A stretch of 64,000 nt of DNA, from the NCBI GenBank assembly GCA_965220645.1, contig OZ244836.1, forward strand, positions 3,472,001 through 3,536,000, in the 5' to 3' direction. Below are positions 49,736-58,389 of this stretch, piece after piece; position 1 is the first letter of the stretch; every line of letters starts with the position of its first letter. The position numbers and the translations under genes are program-made. The notes under the pieces were generated by a model that was given only the letters and a program-made list of their open reading frames with translations, ran no database searches and was not told where the DNA came from. The stretch comes from Aldehydirespirator sp965220645 (lineage in GTDB: Bacteria > Actinomycetota > Acidimicrobiia > Acidimicrobiales > Aldehydirespiratoraceae).

Positions 49736-52138
49736 TCAGCTCCCATTCAAGTGACCGGCTTCGACGAGCTGGTCATGGAGCATCGATGGCGAGGCGGGGA
49801 CATGGCGGATGGGAGCGGCGCCCAGATGGGCCAGAGCATCGTCTATCGCTGAGGCGATGGTCTGCGGAACGGGGATGCAGCCAGCCTCTCCGACGCCCTT
49901 GATCCCCAGCGGGTTTCGCGGTGAGGGGGTCTCGATGTGCAGTATCTCCACCGGGGGGATCTCGGTGGCATAAGGCATGAGGAACTCCATGAAGTTCGCA
50001 TTGGTGAAGTTGCCCGCTTCGTCATAGTTGACTCGCTCGTAGAACGCGTTCCCCATGCCCTGAGCGAGGCCGCCGGTTATCTGGCCCTCAACGATCGTCG
50101 GATTGATCATCATGCCGCAGTCATGGACCACGATGTACCGATCGATGGTCAGGTTGAGCGTCACCGGATCGACCTCCACGATGGCGGCATGAACGCCCGA
50201 TGCCCAAGTGTCCTGAATCGGGCTGAAGAAGCTGGTCGCTTCGATGCCGGGATGGCCTCCCTCCGGGAGCGGCGGGCCGTCTGAGCTCGCGGTGTCCGCG
50301 AACTGGGTGGCGGAATCGGTGGATTCGCCGTGCGAGTAGCGCAGCGGATTGGACATGGTTGCGATCTGCGCGAAGCTGATTCGCCGGTCCGGTACTCCCT
50401 GAACATAGGCGGTGCCGTCCTCCATCACGATGTCCTCGGGGGAGCACTCGAGCAGGTCGGCTGCCAGGTCGACCATCTGCTGGCGCACCTCGAGCGCGGT
50501 GTTGTGAATGGCGCTTCCGCTGACGACGGCAGCGCGGCTCGCGAACGTGCCGACGCCCCAGTCGAAGCCTCCCGTGTCGCCTTCCACGACGACCACATCT
50601 TCGACCGCGCACCCCAGCACGTCGGCGGTGATCTGGGCGAACACTGTCTCGTGGCCCTGACCTTGATTGGTGAGTCCCGTCCTCACGAGGGCCTTGCCCG
50701 TGAGCGGGTGTATCCGGATCTGGGCGCCCTCATAGGGTCCGGGGCCGGTGCACTCGGCGTAGTAGGCGAGACCGAGGCCGAGGAGGCGCCCTTCTGCTCT
50801 GGCTTCGGCCTGCCGCGCATCGAAGTTCTCGAGATCGATGGTCTCGGCCATCATGTCCAGAGCAGTCTCGTAGTCGCCGCTGTCGATGCTGACGGGCGTG
50901 CCTGTCGCGAAGATCAGGCCCGGGCGCTCGTAGGGGAACTCGTCGGGCCCGATGAGGTTGCGGCGGCGGATCTCCCACCGGTCCAGCCCGAGGTCCAGCG
51001 CCAGCTGGTCCAGGGCCCTCTCGCGGGCGAAGCAGGCGTGCGGGCGTCCTGCGCCCCGGTAGGGAGTCACGGTGACAGTCGGGGTGTAGACGCACTTGAA
51101 GTGGGTTCGGATGTTGGGGATGCGGTAGGGGCCGCCGATGACGGATGCGGCGACCTGGGCAACCGCGATGCCATAGGGAATGAATGCGCCCGTGTCGTGA
51201 AGGAAGTCGTCATCGAGGGCGGTGACGACGCCGTCCGAGGTTGCCGCCAGCCGGATGCGATGGGTCTGGAGGCGTTCGTGGTTGGATCCAGTGAAGTTCT
51301 CCGTGCGGTCCTCGGTGTACTTCACAGGCACGCCGAGTTCCATGGCCGCCAGGGGTACGAGGATCTCGTCGGAGTGGTAGTGGATCATCTTCTGCCCGAA
51401 CCCGCCGCCGACGTCCGGGGCGATGACGCGCACCTTGTCCTCGTCGATGCCGAAGATCGACGCGAGGCCGCCACGAACCGGGATCGACCCTTGGGTCGTG
51501 TCGTACACGAGGAGTTCGCCCTTGTACTTGTCGAAGCTGGCTGTGATGGCCCGGCATTCCAGCGGTGCACATGTGCTCCGCTCGACGATGACCTCGATCT
51601 CGGTGATGTGGTCCGCTTCGGCGAACGCCTTGTCCGGGTCGCCCTCGACCATCTCGAGTTCTGCGGCGATGTTGTCGGCGACATCCTCGTGGATCAACGG
51701 AGCCCCGGGGGCCACCGCGGCGTCGAGGTCGAGCGTGAAGTCGAGCATCTCGAAGTCGACGACGACGGCCGACGCGGCGTCCTCGGCGAGGTACCGATCA
51801 GTGGCGACCACCATCACGACCGGCTGACCGGCGTAGTACACGTCGCCGCGTGCCAACGGGCGCGCCGTCTTGGGAAACAGGCACGGGTGCGGGATGAGCA
51901 GGGGCAGCTCCCTGTCATAGCGCCCGATGTTGTCAGCCGTATAGATCTTGACCACGCCGGGCATGTCAGCCGCGGCTGAGGTATCGATGGACGTGATCCG
52001 CGCTCGGGCGACCGGGCTCCGATAGAACGCGGCGTGCAGCACGCCCGGCATATCGATGTCGTCTACATAGCAGCCCTGGCCACGCAGGAGCCTTGGATCC
52101 TCGTTTCGCTGGACACGCTGACCGAACACGCCTGTCAT
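49736..52138 (-). CDS. xanthine dehydrogenase/CO dehydrogenase-family molybdenum large subunit
   Basis: From ATG 52138 (overlapping the small-subunit stop, ATGA) this gives 800 residues. Visible features are RNEDPRLLRGQGCYVDDIDM, DVGGGFGQKMIHYHSDEIL, the active-site loop TVTPYRGAGRPHACFARERA (RGAGR, not the CSFR of true CO dehydrogenase), GQGHETVFAQ, and the catalytic-Glu region NPLGIKGVGEAGCIPVPQTI. It hydroxylates an aromatic heterocycle or aldehyde using Mo cofactor. Xanthine or a related N-heterocycle is a reasonable but untested substrate. Confidence 0.88.
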   Translation of the reverse strand: MTGVFGQRVQRNEDPRLLRGQGCYVDDIDMPGVLHAAFYRSPVARARITSIDTSAAADMPGVVKIYTADNIGRYDRELPLLIPHPCLFPKTARPLARGDVYYAGQPVVMVVATDRYLAEDAASAVVVDFEMLDFTLDLDAAVAPGAPLIHEDVADNIAAELEMVEGDPDKAFAEADHITEIEVIVERSTCAPLECRAITASFDKYKGELLVYDTTQGSIPVRGGLASIFGIDEDKVRVIAPDVGGGFGQKMIHYHSDEILVPLAAMELGVPVKYTEDRTENFTGSNHERLQTHRIRLAATSDGVVTALDDDFLHDTGAFIPYGIAVAQVAASVIGGPYRIPNIRTHFKCVYTPTVTVTPYRGAGRPHACFARERALDQLALDLGLDRWEIRRRNLIGPDEFPYERPGLIFATGTPVSIDSGDYETALDMMAETIDLENFDARQAEARAEGRLLGLGLAYYAECTGPGPYEGAQIRIHPLTGKALVRTGLTNQGQGHETVFAQITADVLGCAVEDVVVVEGDTGGFDWGVGTFASRAAVVSGSAIHNTALEVRQQMVDLAADLLECSPEDIVMEDGTAYVQGVPDRRISFAQIATMSNPLRYSHGESTDSATQFADTASSDGPPLPEGGHPGIEATSFFSPIQDTWASGVHAAIVEVDPVTLNLTIDRYIVVHDCGMMINPTIVEGQITGGLAQGMGNAFYERVNYDEAGNFTNANFMEFLMPYATEIPPVEILHIETPSPRNPLGIKGVGEAGCIPVPQTIASAIDDALAHLGAAPIRHVPASPSMLHDQLVEAGHLNGS

Positions 52139-52647
52139 TGGACGATCCTTTCTGCTGCGAGCCGAACCGCGGCGACGATGTTCTGATAGCCGGTGCAGCG
52201 ACACAGGTTCCCGGCGATCGAGCGGCGGACGCTGTCGTCGCTCAAGTCGCCCAAGTCCGTGCTCTGGTCTGCGAGCAGGTCCGAGATGGACATGAGAAAG
52301 CCGGGCGTGCAGAACCCGCACTGCAGGGCGTGGCACTCCCTGAACGCCTGCTGGAGGACATTGAGCTGACCATCGTCGGAGGCCAGGCTCTCGACGGTGT
52401 GCACCTCGGCGCCGTCGAGCTGCGCAACGAACGCCAGGCACGAGCGGGCCGCGTGACCGTCGATGTGAACTGTGCAGCAGCCGCACACCCCGTGCTCGCA
52501 ACCGACGTGCGTGCCGGTGAGTTGGAGCTCATGGCGCAAGAAGTCACTCAACAGCAGCCGGGCGTCGACCGAGGCGTCGACGGCCTTGCCATTGACGGTC
52601 AGGGTCACGTCGACGGTGCTAATCGATTCGGTTCGAGTCATCGTCAC
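52135..52647 (-). CDS. molybdenum hydroxylase [2Fe-2S] small subunit
   Basis: The 170-residue protein has the N-terminal plant-type [2Fe-2S] site (GCEHGVCGCCTVHIDGHAAR, SCLAF) and the second all-helical site (QCGFCTPGF, NLCRCTGYQNI). The order FAD subunit, small, large with 4 bp overlaps at each junction is typical of CoxMSL-like operons. Confidence 0.93.
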   Translation of the reverse strand: MTMTRTESISTVDVTLTVNGKAVDASVDARLLLSDFLRHELQLTGTHVGCEHGVCGCCTVHIDGHAARSCLAFVAQLDGAEVHTVESLASDDGQLNVLQQAFRECHALQCGFCTPGFLMSISDLLADQSTDLGDLSDDSVRRSIAGNLCRCTGYQNIVAAVRLAAERIVQ

Positions 52648-53513
52648 TGCTGTCCTTTGGCTCTGACGGTTGCTATGCCCACGGCGCGGCCCACAAGACC
52701 GGCCACGAGGTGCCTGCGATAGGCCCGGGTCGTCGTCATGTCGTCTTCGGTCGTGACATAGTCGCGGGCCGCCTCCTGCGCCCGGGCGATGTCGGCGGTG
52801 CCGACGGCTCCACCGATGAGAGCGTTCTCCGCCTCAGTGAGGCGCAGCGGTCGCGACCCGATGCCGCACCCGCTGATCGCCGCTCTGTCACATGTTCCGT
52901 TGTTGAATCCGAGAACGACGCAGACGCCTGCCTGAGCGAAGTCTCCGTGGCGGCGGGCAAACTCCTCGAACGCGTAACCGTCGCCCGCCTGCAACGTCGG
53001 GATCCGGACCTCGGTGATGATCTCGTCCTCTGCGAGCGTGGTGGTGAGATGGAAATCGAACAGCTCTCCGGCGGGGATCGACCGGCTCCCGCGGGTGCTG
53101 ACGGCGGTCACCTCTCCATCCAGGGCGGTCAGCAGGGCGGGCAGTTCGGCGGCCGCGTCAGCGTGAGCGATGCTGCCGACGACAGTGCCGCGACTACGGA
53201 TCACCGAGTGCGCCACATGGCCGAGCGTCTCCGTGAGCAACGGGTTGGCCGCGGCGACCCCCGCGTCGAACTCAGCCTGCCGCTGCGTCACCATGGCCCC
53301 GACCCTGATGGACGTGTCGTCCACCTCCAGGCGGCGCAGTTCGCTGACTCGCGAGAGGTCAATGACCATGTCCGGTTGCACGAGCCGGAAGTTCATTGCC
53401 GGGATGAGGCTCTGGCCTCCGGCCAGCACGACGCTGTAGTCGGATTCGGCTCGTGCCTGTACCGCCTCGTCGACAGTCTGCGCTGCCACAAACTCAAACG
53501 GTGCTGGCTTCAT
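52644..53513 (-). CDS. molybdenum hydroxylase FAD-binding medium subunit
   Basis: The 289-residue protein has the FAD signatures of the CoxM/KdhA group: MKPAPFEFVAAQTVDEAVQA, VLAGGQSLIPAMNFRL (pyrophosphate loop), TLGHVAHSVIRSRGTVVGSI with AHADAAAELPA, and a C-terminal CO_deh_flav domain. It takes electrons from the [2Fe-2S] centres. It overlaps hydantoinase B by 4 bp upstream, so transcript coupling of the hydantoinase and hydroxylase is certain in layout. Confidence 0.92.
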   Translation of the reverse strand: MKPAPFEFVAAQTVDEAVQARAESDYSVVLAGGQSLIPAMNFRLVQPDMVIDLSRVSELRRLEVDDTSIRVGAMVTQRQAEFDAGVAAANPLLTETLGHVAHSVIRSRGTVVGSIAHADAAAELPALLTALDGEVTAVSTRGSRSIPAGELFDFHLTTTLAEDEIITEVRIPTLQAGDGYAFEEFARRHGDFAQAGVCVVLGFNNGTCDRAAISGCGIGSRPLRLTEAENALIGGAVGTADIARAQEAARDYVTTEDDMTTTRAYRRHLVAGLVGRAVGIATVRAKGQQ

Positions 53514-55402
53514 CTGACCGCCCCCTCTAGCGCCGCGGGGTTCCCATCGAGGTCAACCCATCCCTCGGGCCACCGGATGCGGCCCTCCTCCTTGAACATC
53601 TCGAAGCCCGATCCTCGGTCGAACATGGCCAACTGCCCGCGTTCGGATCTCATCTGCTCGCGTAGTTCCGCGGTGCCGGCCTCGTCAACGGCCAGGTCGT
53701 GTCCCTCCCCGGTGAGGACCACGCCGTACTGGGCTCTCGCAGCCTCGTGACTGACAATGCCGCACAGGACGTCGTACCGGACCAAGTCGGACTCCCGGTC
53801 GAGTGGATCACCCCAGCCGCCGCCTCCGCTCGTGCGGATGTGCACGACGGCTTCCGGATCGACCGAGTACTGGTCGCACATGCCGGGCAGGCTGGCGCCG
53901 TCCTCGCCGTTGGAACTCACCGAGATCGAATAGGGCAGGCCGGCCTCGCCGCCGTTGACACCGTAGGGCTGAAGGATCGAGCGATCGGCGTTGGAGATGA
54001 GCGATCCGCCGGCGAGCAGCCGGACCCTCTTGTCGTAGCCGAGCCCGCCACGGCGATATCCGGCGCCCCCGGAGTCAGTGGCCAGGGCGAGCTGCTCAAC
54101 GCGCACGGGGTAGCGGGTCTCGGAGAACTCGGCAGGCAGATTGCGGGAGTTGGGCACGATGTGCACGACATCGCTGCCGTCGGACCACGGGCGGGCCGGG
54201 CCTCCCCCGCCTAGCACCTCACGGAACAGGTAGAACTCTCCGGCACGGTCGCTGCCGTGCACTCCCCAGATCCTGATGGTCTCGTGGTCGGCCGGCATCT
54301 GTCCCTTGGTTGCCTTGCTCAGCGCGCCTGCGAAGACCCCGAGCGCTCGTAGCAGGATGAAGAACCGCAGTCCCGTCGGACGCCCGAACGTGGGGGTGAT
54401 CAGTGTCCCCTTCTCGGGGAACCTTGCTTCGATGATGTCGAGCACGCCCTCGTTGATGTCAATCTCGGCGGCTCGTTCAGGCGTGTCAGCCAGCGACCTG
54501 AGCACCGGGCCCATCCACTTCCGCAGGAACCGCCCCTCCGTATAGTCGACTGCCCAATTGATCGGACCCTCGGTCTCGGGATCGGTTCCGGTGAAATCAA
54601 GAATGAGCTTCTCGTCGGTCTTGGTCATTGTCAGCCGCAGTGCGTAGGGGCCCAGAGCAAATCCGTCACTCTCGACGTAGTCCTCGAAGGTGTAGACGCC
54701 GTCAGCGATCTTGGGCAGCAGCTCCTCGCGGATGGTGCGCGCGCAGTTGTTGATGATGGCGTCGTAGGCGGCTTCAAGCGCGTCGATGCCATACCGGTCG
54801 GCCATGGCCAGGATCCGGCGGGAACCGAGCAGGGCCGCACCGATCTCGGAGTCCAGGTCGCCGCGTAGATGTTCGGACAGTCGCGAGTTCCTCTCGATGA
54901 TCGCGAAGGCCTCCTTGTTCACGACGCCCTTGCTGTAGAGCTTGATCGGGGGGATGACAAGACCCTCGCACCACATGTCGCGGGCCTGTACCGGCAGGCT
55001 CCCGGGAACCATGCCACCGACATCGTCGTGGTGGCCGAATACCTGCGAGAAGCCGATCAGGCGGTCGCCCTTGAAGATGGGCACGGTGCTGCACAGATCG
55101 GGGATGTGCCCGACGCCGCCACAGCTGTTGTACGGGTCGTTCCAGAAGAACACGTCGCCGGGATGGACGTCGTCGGCGTCGAAGTACTCGAAGACGGGTT
55201 CAACCAGCGCCGAGTAGGACCGGCCGGTGAGCTTTCGCCCGCGGGCATCGAACAGGGCCACGCGATAGTCGTGCTGGTCGCGGATCATCGGCGACCGGGC
55301 GGTGCGCTCGACGGCGGCTTCGATCTCGAGTTCGGCCGAGCGGATCGTGCCTGTGATCACTTCGAGTTCAATCGGCCCGAGGGTTCGCGTCTTCGTGCTC
55401 AC
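53510..55402 (-). CDS. hyuB: hydantoinase B/oxoprolinase-family subunit
   Basis: The 630-residue protein has family features LGPIELEVITGTIRSAELEI, HPGDVFFWNDPYNSCGGVGH, GHHDDVGGMVPGSLPVQARD and the C-terminal GGGGWGDPLDRE. It is the partner of HyuA in ATP-dependent ring opening of hydantoins, N-methylhydantoin or 5-oxoproline (acetone carboxylase is a related family). Overlaps of 4 bp with both neighbours indicate one operon. Confidence 0.92.
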   Translation of the reverse strand: MSTKTRTLGPIELEVITGTIRSAELEIEAAVERTARSPMIRDQHDYRVALFDARGRKLTGRSYSALVEPVFEYFDADDVHPGDVFFWNDPYNSCGGVGHIPDLCSTVPIFKGDRLIGFSQVFGHHDDVGGMVPGSLPVQARDMWCEGLVIPPIKLYSKGVVNKEAFAIIERNSRLSEHLRGDLDSEIGAALLGSRRILAMADRYGIDALEAAYDAIINNCARTIREELLPKIADGVYTFEDYVESDGFALGPYALRLTMTKTDEKLILDFTGTDPETEGPINWAVDYTEGRFLRKWMGPVLRSLADTPERAAEIDINEGVLDIIEARFPEKGTLITPTFGRPTGLRFFILLRALGVFAGALSKATKGQMPADHETIRIWGVHGSDRAGEFYLFREVLGGGGPARPWSDGSDVVHIVPNSRNLPAEFSETRYPVRVEQLALATDSGGAGYRRGGLGYDKRVRLLAGGSLISNADRSILQPYGVNGGEAGLPYSISVSSNGEDGASLPGMCDQYSVDPEAVVHIRTSGGGGWGDPLDRESDLVRYDVLCGIVSHEAARAQYGVVLTGEGHDLAVDEAGTAELREQMRSERGQLAMFDRGSGFEMFKEEGRIRWPEGWVDLDGNPAALEGAVR

Positions 55403-57447
55403 TGCGTGGCCTCCATTCGGATGTTCCCGTGCTCGTCGACGGTGGCACCCCAGCCCGGAGGGACGACGATCGTCGAGCCGTACTCCTGGATCACCGCAGG
55501 ACTTGCGATTCGGGCTCCGTTCGGCAGTTCGTACCGGTCATAGAGAGGAGTATCGACCCAGCCCTCGGCGTTCCAGTACACGCGGCGGGATCCCATGGAG
55601 TCGAAGTCCCCTGATCCGGCGAGCCGCATGCTCGGCGGCCGGTGCATCCTGCCCACCGCCTGCACGCGCAACTGCACGAGTTCGACCTCCTGCTCGCCCT
55701 CATAGGCGAATCCGCAGACCTGCTCATGGGCGGAATGGAAGTCCTTCCACATGGACCGCAGCGCCTCCTGACCGGTCTCGCCTTCGGGGATCGTAACGCG
55801 GACCTCGTGCGCCTCGCCGTAGTAGCGCAGGTCAGCGAGCCGGCGCAGTTCCCAGTTCTCCTCGGCGATTCCCTGCTCCCGCAGATCGGCACGCCCCCTG
55901 TCTTCGAGCGCTTGCCACTGCTGCTCGATCTCGGCCGGATCAGACGTTGATTGGAGTCGGACCAGTGTTCGCACGTAGTCGCTTCGCACGTCCGACACTT
56001 GCAGGCCGTACGCCGAGAGGTTGCCGGGGAACGGCGGCACGAGGATCGACTTGATCGCAAGAAAGTCTGCGGAGATCGCGGCCAGCACAGGGCCGGATCC
56101 CCCGAACGCGACCAGCGTGTAGTCGGCAGGGTCGCGGCCCTTCGTCGTGGTGACCCGGCGGATCCCGTGAACCTGGTTGGCGGCTGCGATCTCGAGGACG
56201 CCCGCCGCAGCCCCTTCCGGTGAGATGCCGAGCCGTGCGCCGAAGTCCACGAACGCAGCCCGTGACGCCTCGACATCGAGAACGAGGCCACCCCCGATGA
56301 AGGCGGCGGGAAGCCACCCCAGTGTGACCGCCGCATCGGTGACCGACAGTTCGGTGCCGCCGTTCCCGTAGCAGATCGGCCCCGGGACTGCGCCGACGCT
56401 GCGAGGACCGACCTTGAGGCTGTTGAACTCGCCGATCCTCGCGATGGACCCTCCCCCGGCCGCGACGGTGGCGATGTCGAGCATCGGCGTCTTCACCGGG
56501 TAGTTCTCGATGAGCGCATGGGTTGTCACCAGAGGCGTGAGGTTCTCAACCAGGCAGATGTCCGTCGACGTGCCGCCAGCGTCGAGCGTGAGTATGTCGG
56601 TCAGCCCGGCCTGCTCGGCGACGTGGACGGCCCCGAGCACGCCGGCGGCGGGGCCGCTGAGCAACATCGTCACCGGTCTCTCCCCGGCCGCCTCGGCCGA
56701 GACGACGCCCCCGTTCGACTGCATGATCAGAAGAGGCGTGGTGCCTGCCTCCTCGTTGAGCTCATCGTGGGCCCGGGTCAGGTACTCGCGGACGTAGGGC
56801 TTCACCATCACATCGACGAGCGTGGTCATGGCCCGTTCGTACTCGCGGTACTCGGGGAGGACCTCGGACGACAGCGAGACGAAGAGCTTTGGGAATCGGG
56901 CGGCGAGAAGGTCGGCGACGCGCCGCTCATGGGCGTCGTTGGCATAGGAGTGCAGCAGGCAAACGCCGAGCCTGTTCACACCTTGATCCACGAGTTGCTG
57001 AACCGCCTCGACCGCCTGTTCCTCGTCGAGTTCTTGCAACACGGTTCCGGTGTAGTCCATCCGGCCGGGTGCCTCGCGCACCAGGTGCAGCGGGACCAGC
57101 CGGGGCGGCTTCACCCAGAAGAAGGAGTTGCCGTACCCGTCCGGAACCGACTGCCGGGCAATCTCGAGAATGTGTCTGAAACCCTCGGTGACCAGCAGTC
57201 CGAGGCCTTCGAACCTGTGCTCGAGCACGGCGTTCGTTGCCGACGTCGTGCCGTGGGCTACCAGGTCCAGGTCCGTCAGGGCCATGCCCGACTGCGCTAC
57301 TGCCTCACGGATCCCCGTGAGCAGCGAGGCACTGGGATCGGCCGGCGTGCTCGGTGTCTTCAGAGCAAGAACCCGGCCGTCGCCGTGCACCGCCACAACG
57401 TCGGTGAAGGTTCCGCCGGTATCGACCGACACTCTCAGCATGCTCAT
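55399..57447 (-). CDS. hyuA: hydantoinase A/oxoprolinase-family subunit
   Basis: The 682-residue protein has ASKHA-type ATP-binding motifs: RVSVDTGGTFTDVVAVHGDG, AHGTTSATNAVLEHRFEGLG, TLDAGGTSTDICLVEN, and FGGSGPVLAAISADFLAIKS. With HyuB it forms an ATP-hydrolysing amidohydrolase acting on a cyclic imide or amide. The creatininase-family gene upstream makes N-methylhydantoin (creatinine route) one possible substrate; this is inference. Confidence 0.92.
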   Translation of the reverse strand: MSMLRVSVDTGGTFTDVVAVHGDGRVLALKTPSTPADPSASLLTGIREAVAQSGMALTDLDLVAHGTTSATNAVLEHRFEGLGLLVTEGFRHILEIARQSVPDGYGNSFFWVKPPRLVPLHLVREAPGRMDYTGTVLQELDEEQAVEAVQQLVDQGVNRLGVCLLHSYANDAHERRVADLLAARFPKLFVSLSSEVLPEYREYERAMTTLVDVMVKPYVREYLTRAHDELNEEAGTTPLLIMQSNGGVVSAEAAGERPVTMLLSGPAAGVLGAVHVAEQAGLTDILTLDAGGTSTDICLVENLTPLVTTHALIENYPVKTPMLDIATVAAGGGSIARIGEFNSLKVGPRSVGAVPGPICYGNGGTELSVTDAAVTLGWLPAAFIGGGLVLDVEASRAAFVDFGARLGISPEGAAAGVLEIAAANQVHGIRRVTTTKGRDPADYTLVAFGGSGPVLAAISADFLAIKSILVPPFPGNLSAYGLQVSDVRSDYVRTLVRLQSTSDPAEIEQQWQALEDRGRADLREQGIAEENWELRRLADLRYYGEAHEVRVTIPEGETGQEALRSMWKDFHSAHEQVCGFAYEGEQEVELVQLRVQAVGRMHRPPSMRLAGSGDFDSMGSRRVYWNAEGWVDTPLYDRYELPNGARIASPAVIQEYGSTIVVPPGWGATVDEHGNIRMEATQ

Positions 57448-57521
57448 TCAGGAGCCCTGTAGCGGTTCTCGTGCCCGGATCGGCGACGCAAGGCGAGATG
57501 CCCGGGCATCGGCCGGCTCAT

Positions 57522-57581
57522 CCGGTCACTTCCGGTAACTGCCGGTCACTGCCGCTCACTTCCGGTCACTGCCGGTCACGG
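57522..57581 (-). repeat. short tandem repeats over the creatininase-like gene 3' end
   Basis: Units of CCGGTCACTTCCGGTAACTG and CCGGTCACTGCCGCTCACTT run across the stop codon (57566-57568). On the gene strand they repeat GACCGGCAGTGACCGGAAGT, so the stop-containing CAGTGA is copied several times. This gap otherwise holds no gene. Confidence 0.7.
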
Positions 57582-58348
57582 TAACCGACCTGCCCGATGC
57601 TCATCATCGCAGCCAAGCCGTCGACGACGGCGGCGATGAAGTCTCGACCCGATTCGGCCGACGCTGATCTGGGATCGCCGAAGATCGACGCGTGGTTCGT
57701 CTCTCGGGTGGGCCGCCGGCCGTAGGTCCTGGCCGTCACGCCGGTCTCCGCCAAGTCCCAGCCGACCAGAGGCATCGTCACCCCCTCAAGTCGCTGCATC
57801 TCGACAAGGTGAGGTCTCATGCAGAGCTGAAGCGACGTCTCGAACTCGCCGCCGTGGCCCATTCCGCCCCGCGGTGATTTGCGGAGCGCGTCGATTTGCT
57901 CCATGGCCGGCTCCCAGTAGCTCACGTTGGTGATCTGGAAGTCGTACTCGGTGTCCAGATCATCGATCAGCCGGCGGGCCACCGCGTCGTTGGACGTGCC
58001 GTTGGGGCGATTGCCGTTCAGCAGCAGGATCCGGCGGAAGCCCTGCCTGACGAGCGCCGCACCCACCTCGTAGAGAACCTCCTGGTACACGGGTATCGAC
58101 AGCGAGATCGTGCCCGGGAAATCCTCGAAGGTCTTTGAGATGCCGTATTCGAGCGTGGGTGCCACCACGGCGTCGATCCGCTCGGCCAGGCGCATCGCCA
58201 TTTCGGTCGCCTGATGCGAGTCGGTGTCGGTCGGCAGGTGAGGGCCGTGTGCCTCGGTCGCACCCGTGGGGACGATGACCAGCATGTCGGCCGCGATGGC
58301 CTGCGCCACCTCGTCGTAGGTGCACTCGCCCAACAGCCTGGACTTCAC
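57566..58348 (-). CDS. creatininase-family amidohydrolase
   Basis: The 260-residue protein has the family metal motif PTGATEAHGPHLPTDTDSH (Glu, His, Asp) and HGGEFETSLQLCMRPHLV. The NGHxxN loop, whose His is a metal ligand in characterised members, reads LLNGNRPNGTSN, so His is replaced by Asn. Enzymes of this family hydrolyse creatinine, N-formyl or cyclic amide bonds. It lies between the binding protein and hydantoinase genes, consistent with uptake and stepwise opening of a cyclic amide. Confidence 0.82.
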   Translation of the reverse strand: MKSRLLGECTYDEVAQAIAADMLVIVPTGATEAHGPHLPTDTDSHQATEMAMRLAERIDAVVAPTLEYGISKTFEDFPGTISLSIPVYQEVLYEVGAALVRQGFRRILLLNGNRPNGTSNDAVARRLIDDLDTEYDFQITNVSYWEPAMEQIDALRKSPRGGMGHGGEFETSLQLCMRPHLVEMQRLEGVTMPLVGWDLAETGVTARTYGRRPTRETNHASIFGDPRSASAESGRDFIAAVVDGLAAMMSIGQVGYRDRQ

Positions 58349-58389
58349 GGAGGCCCCGCTTCAGGCTCTATGAGAGACGCCCCTTTCGA

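Noticed and set aside
49736..52501. 921-codon form of the Mo hydroxylase large subunit
   Set aside because: The added N-terminus overlaps the small subunit gene; the ATG at 52138 makes the normal 4 bp overlap.
49736..53513. True aerobic CO dehydrogenase (CoxMSL)
   Set aside because: The active-site loop reads PYRGAGR instead of the CSFR motif of form I CO dehydrogenase, so only a general molybdenum hydroxylase is supported.
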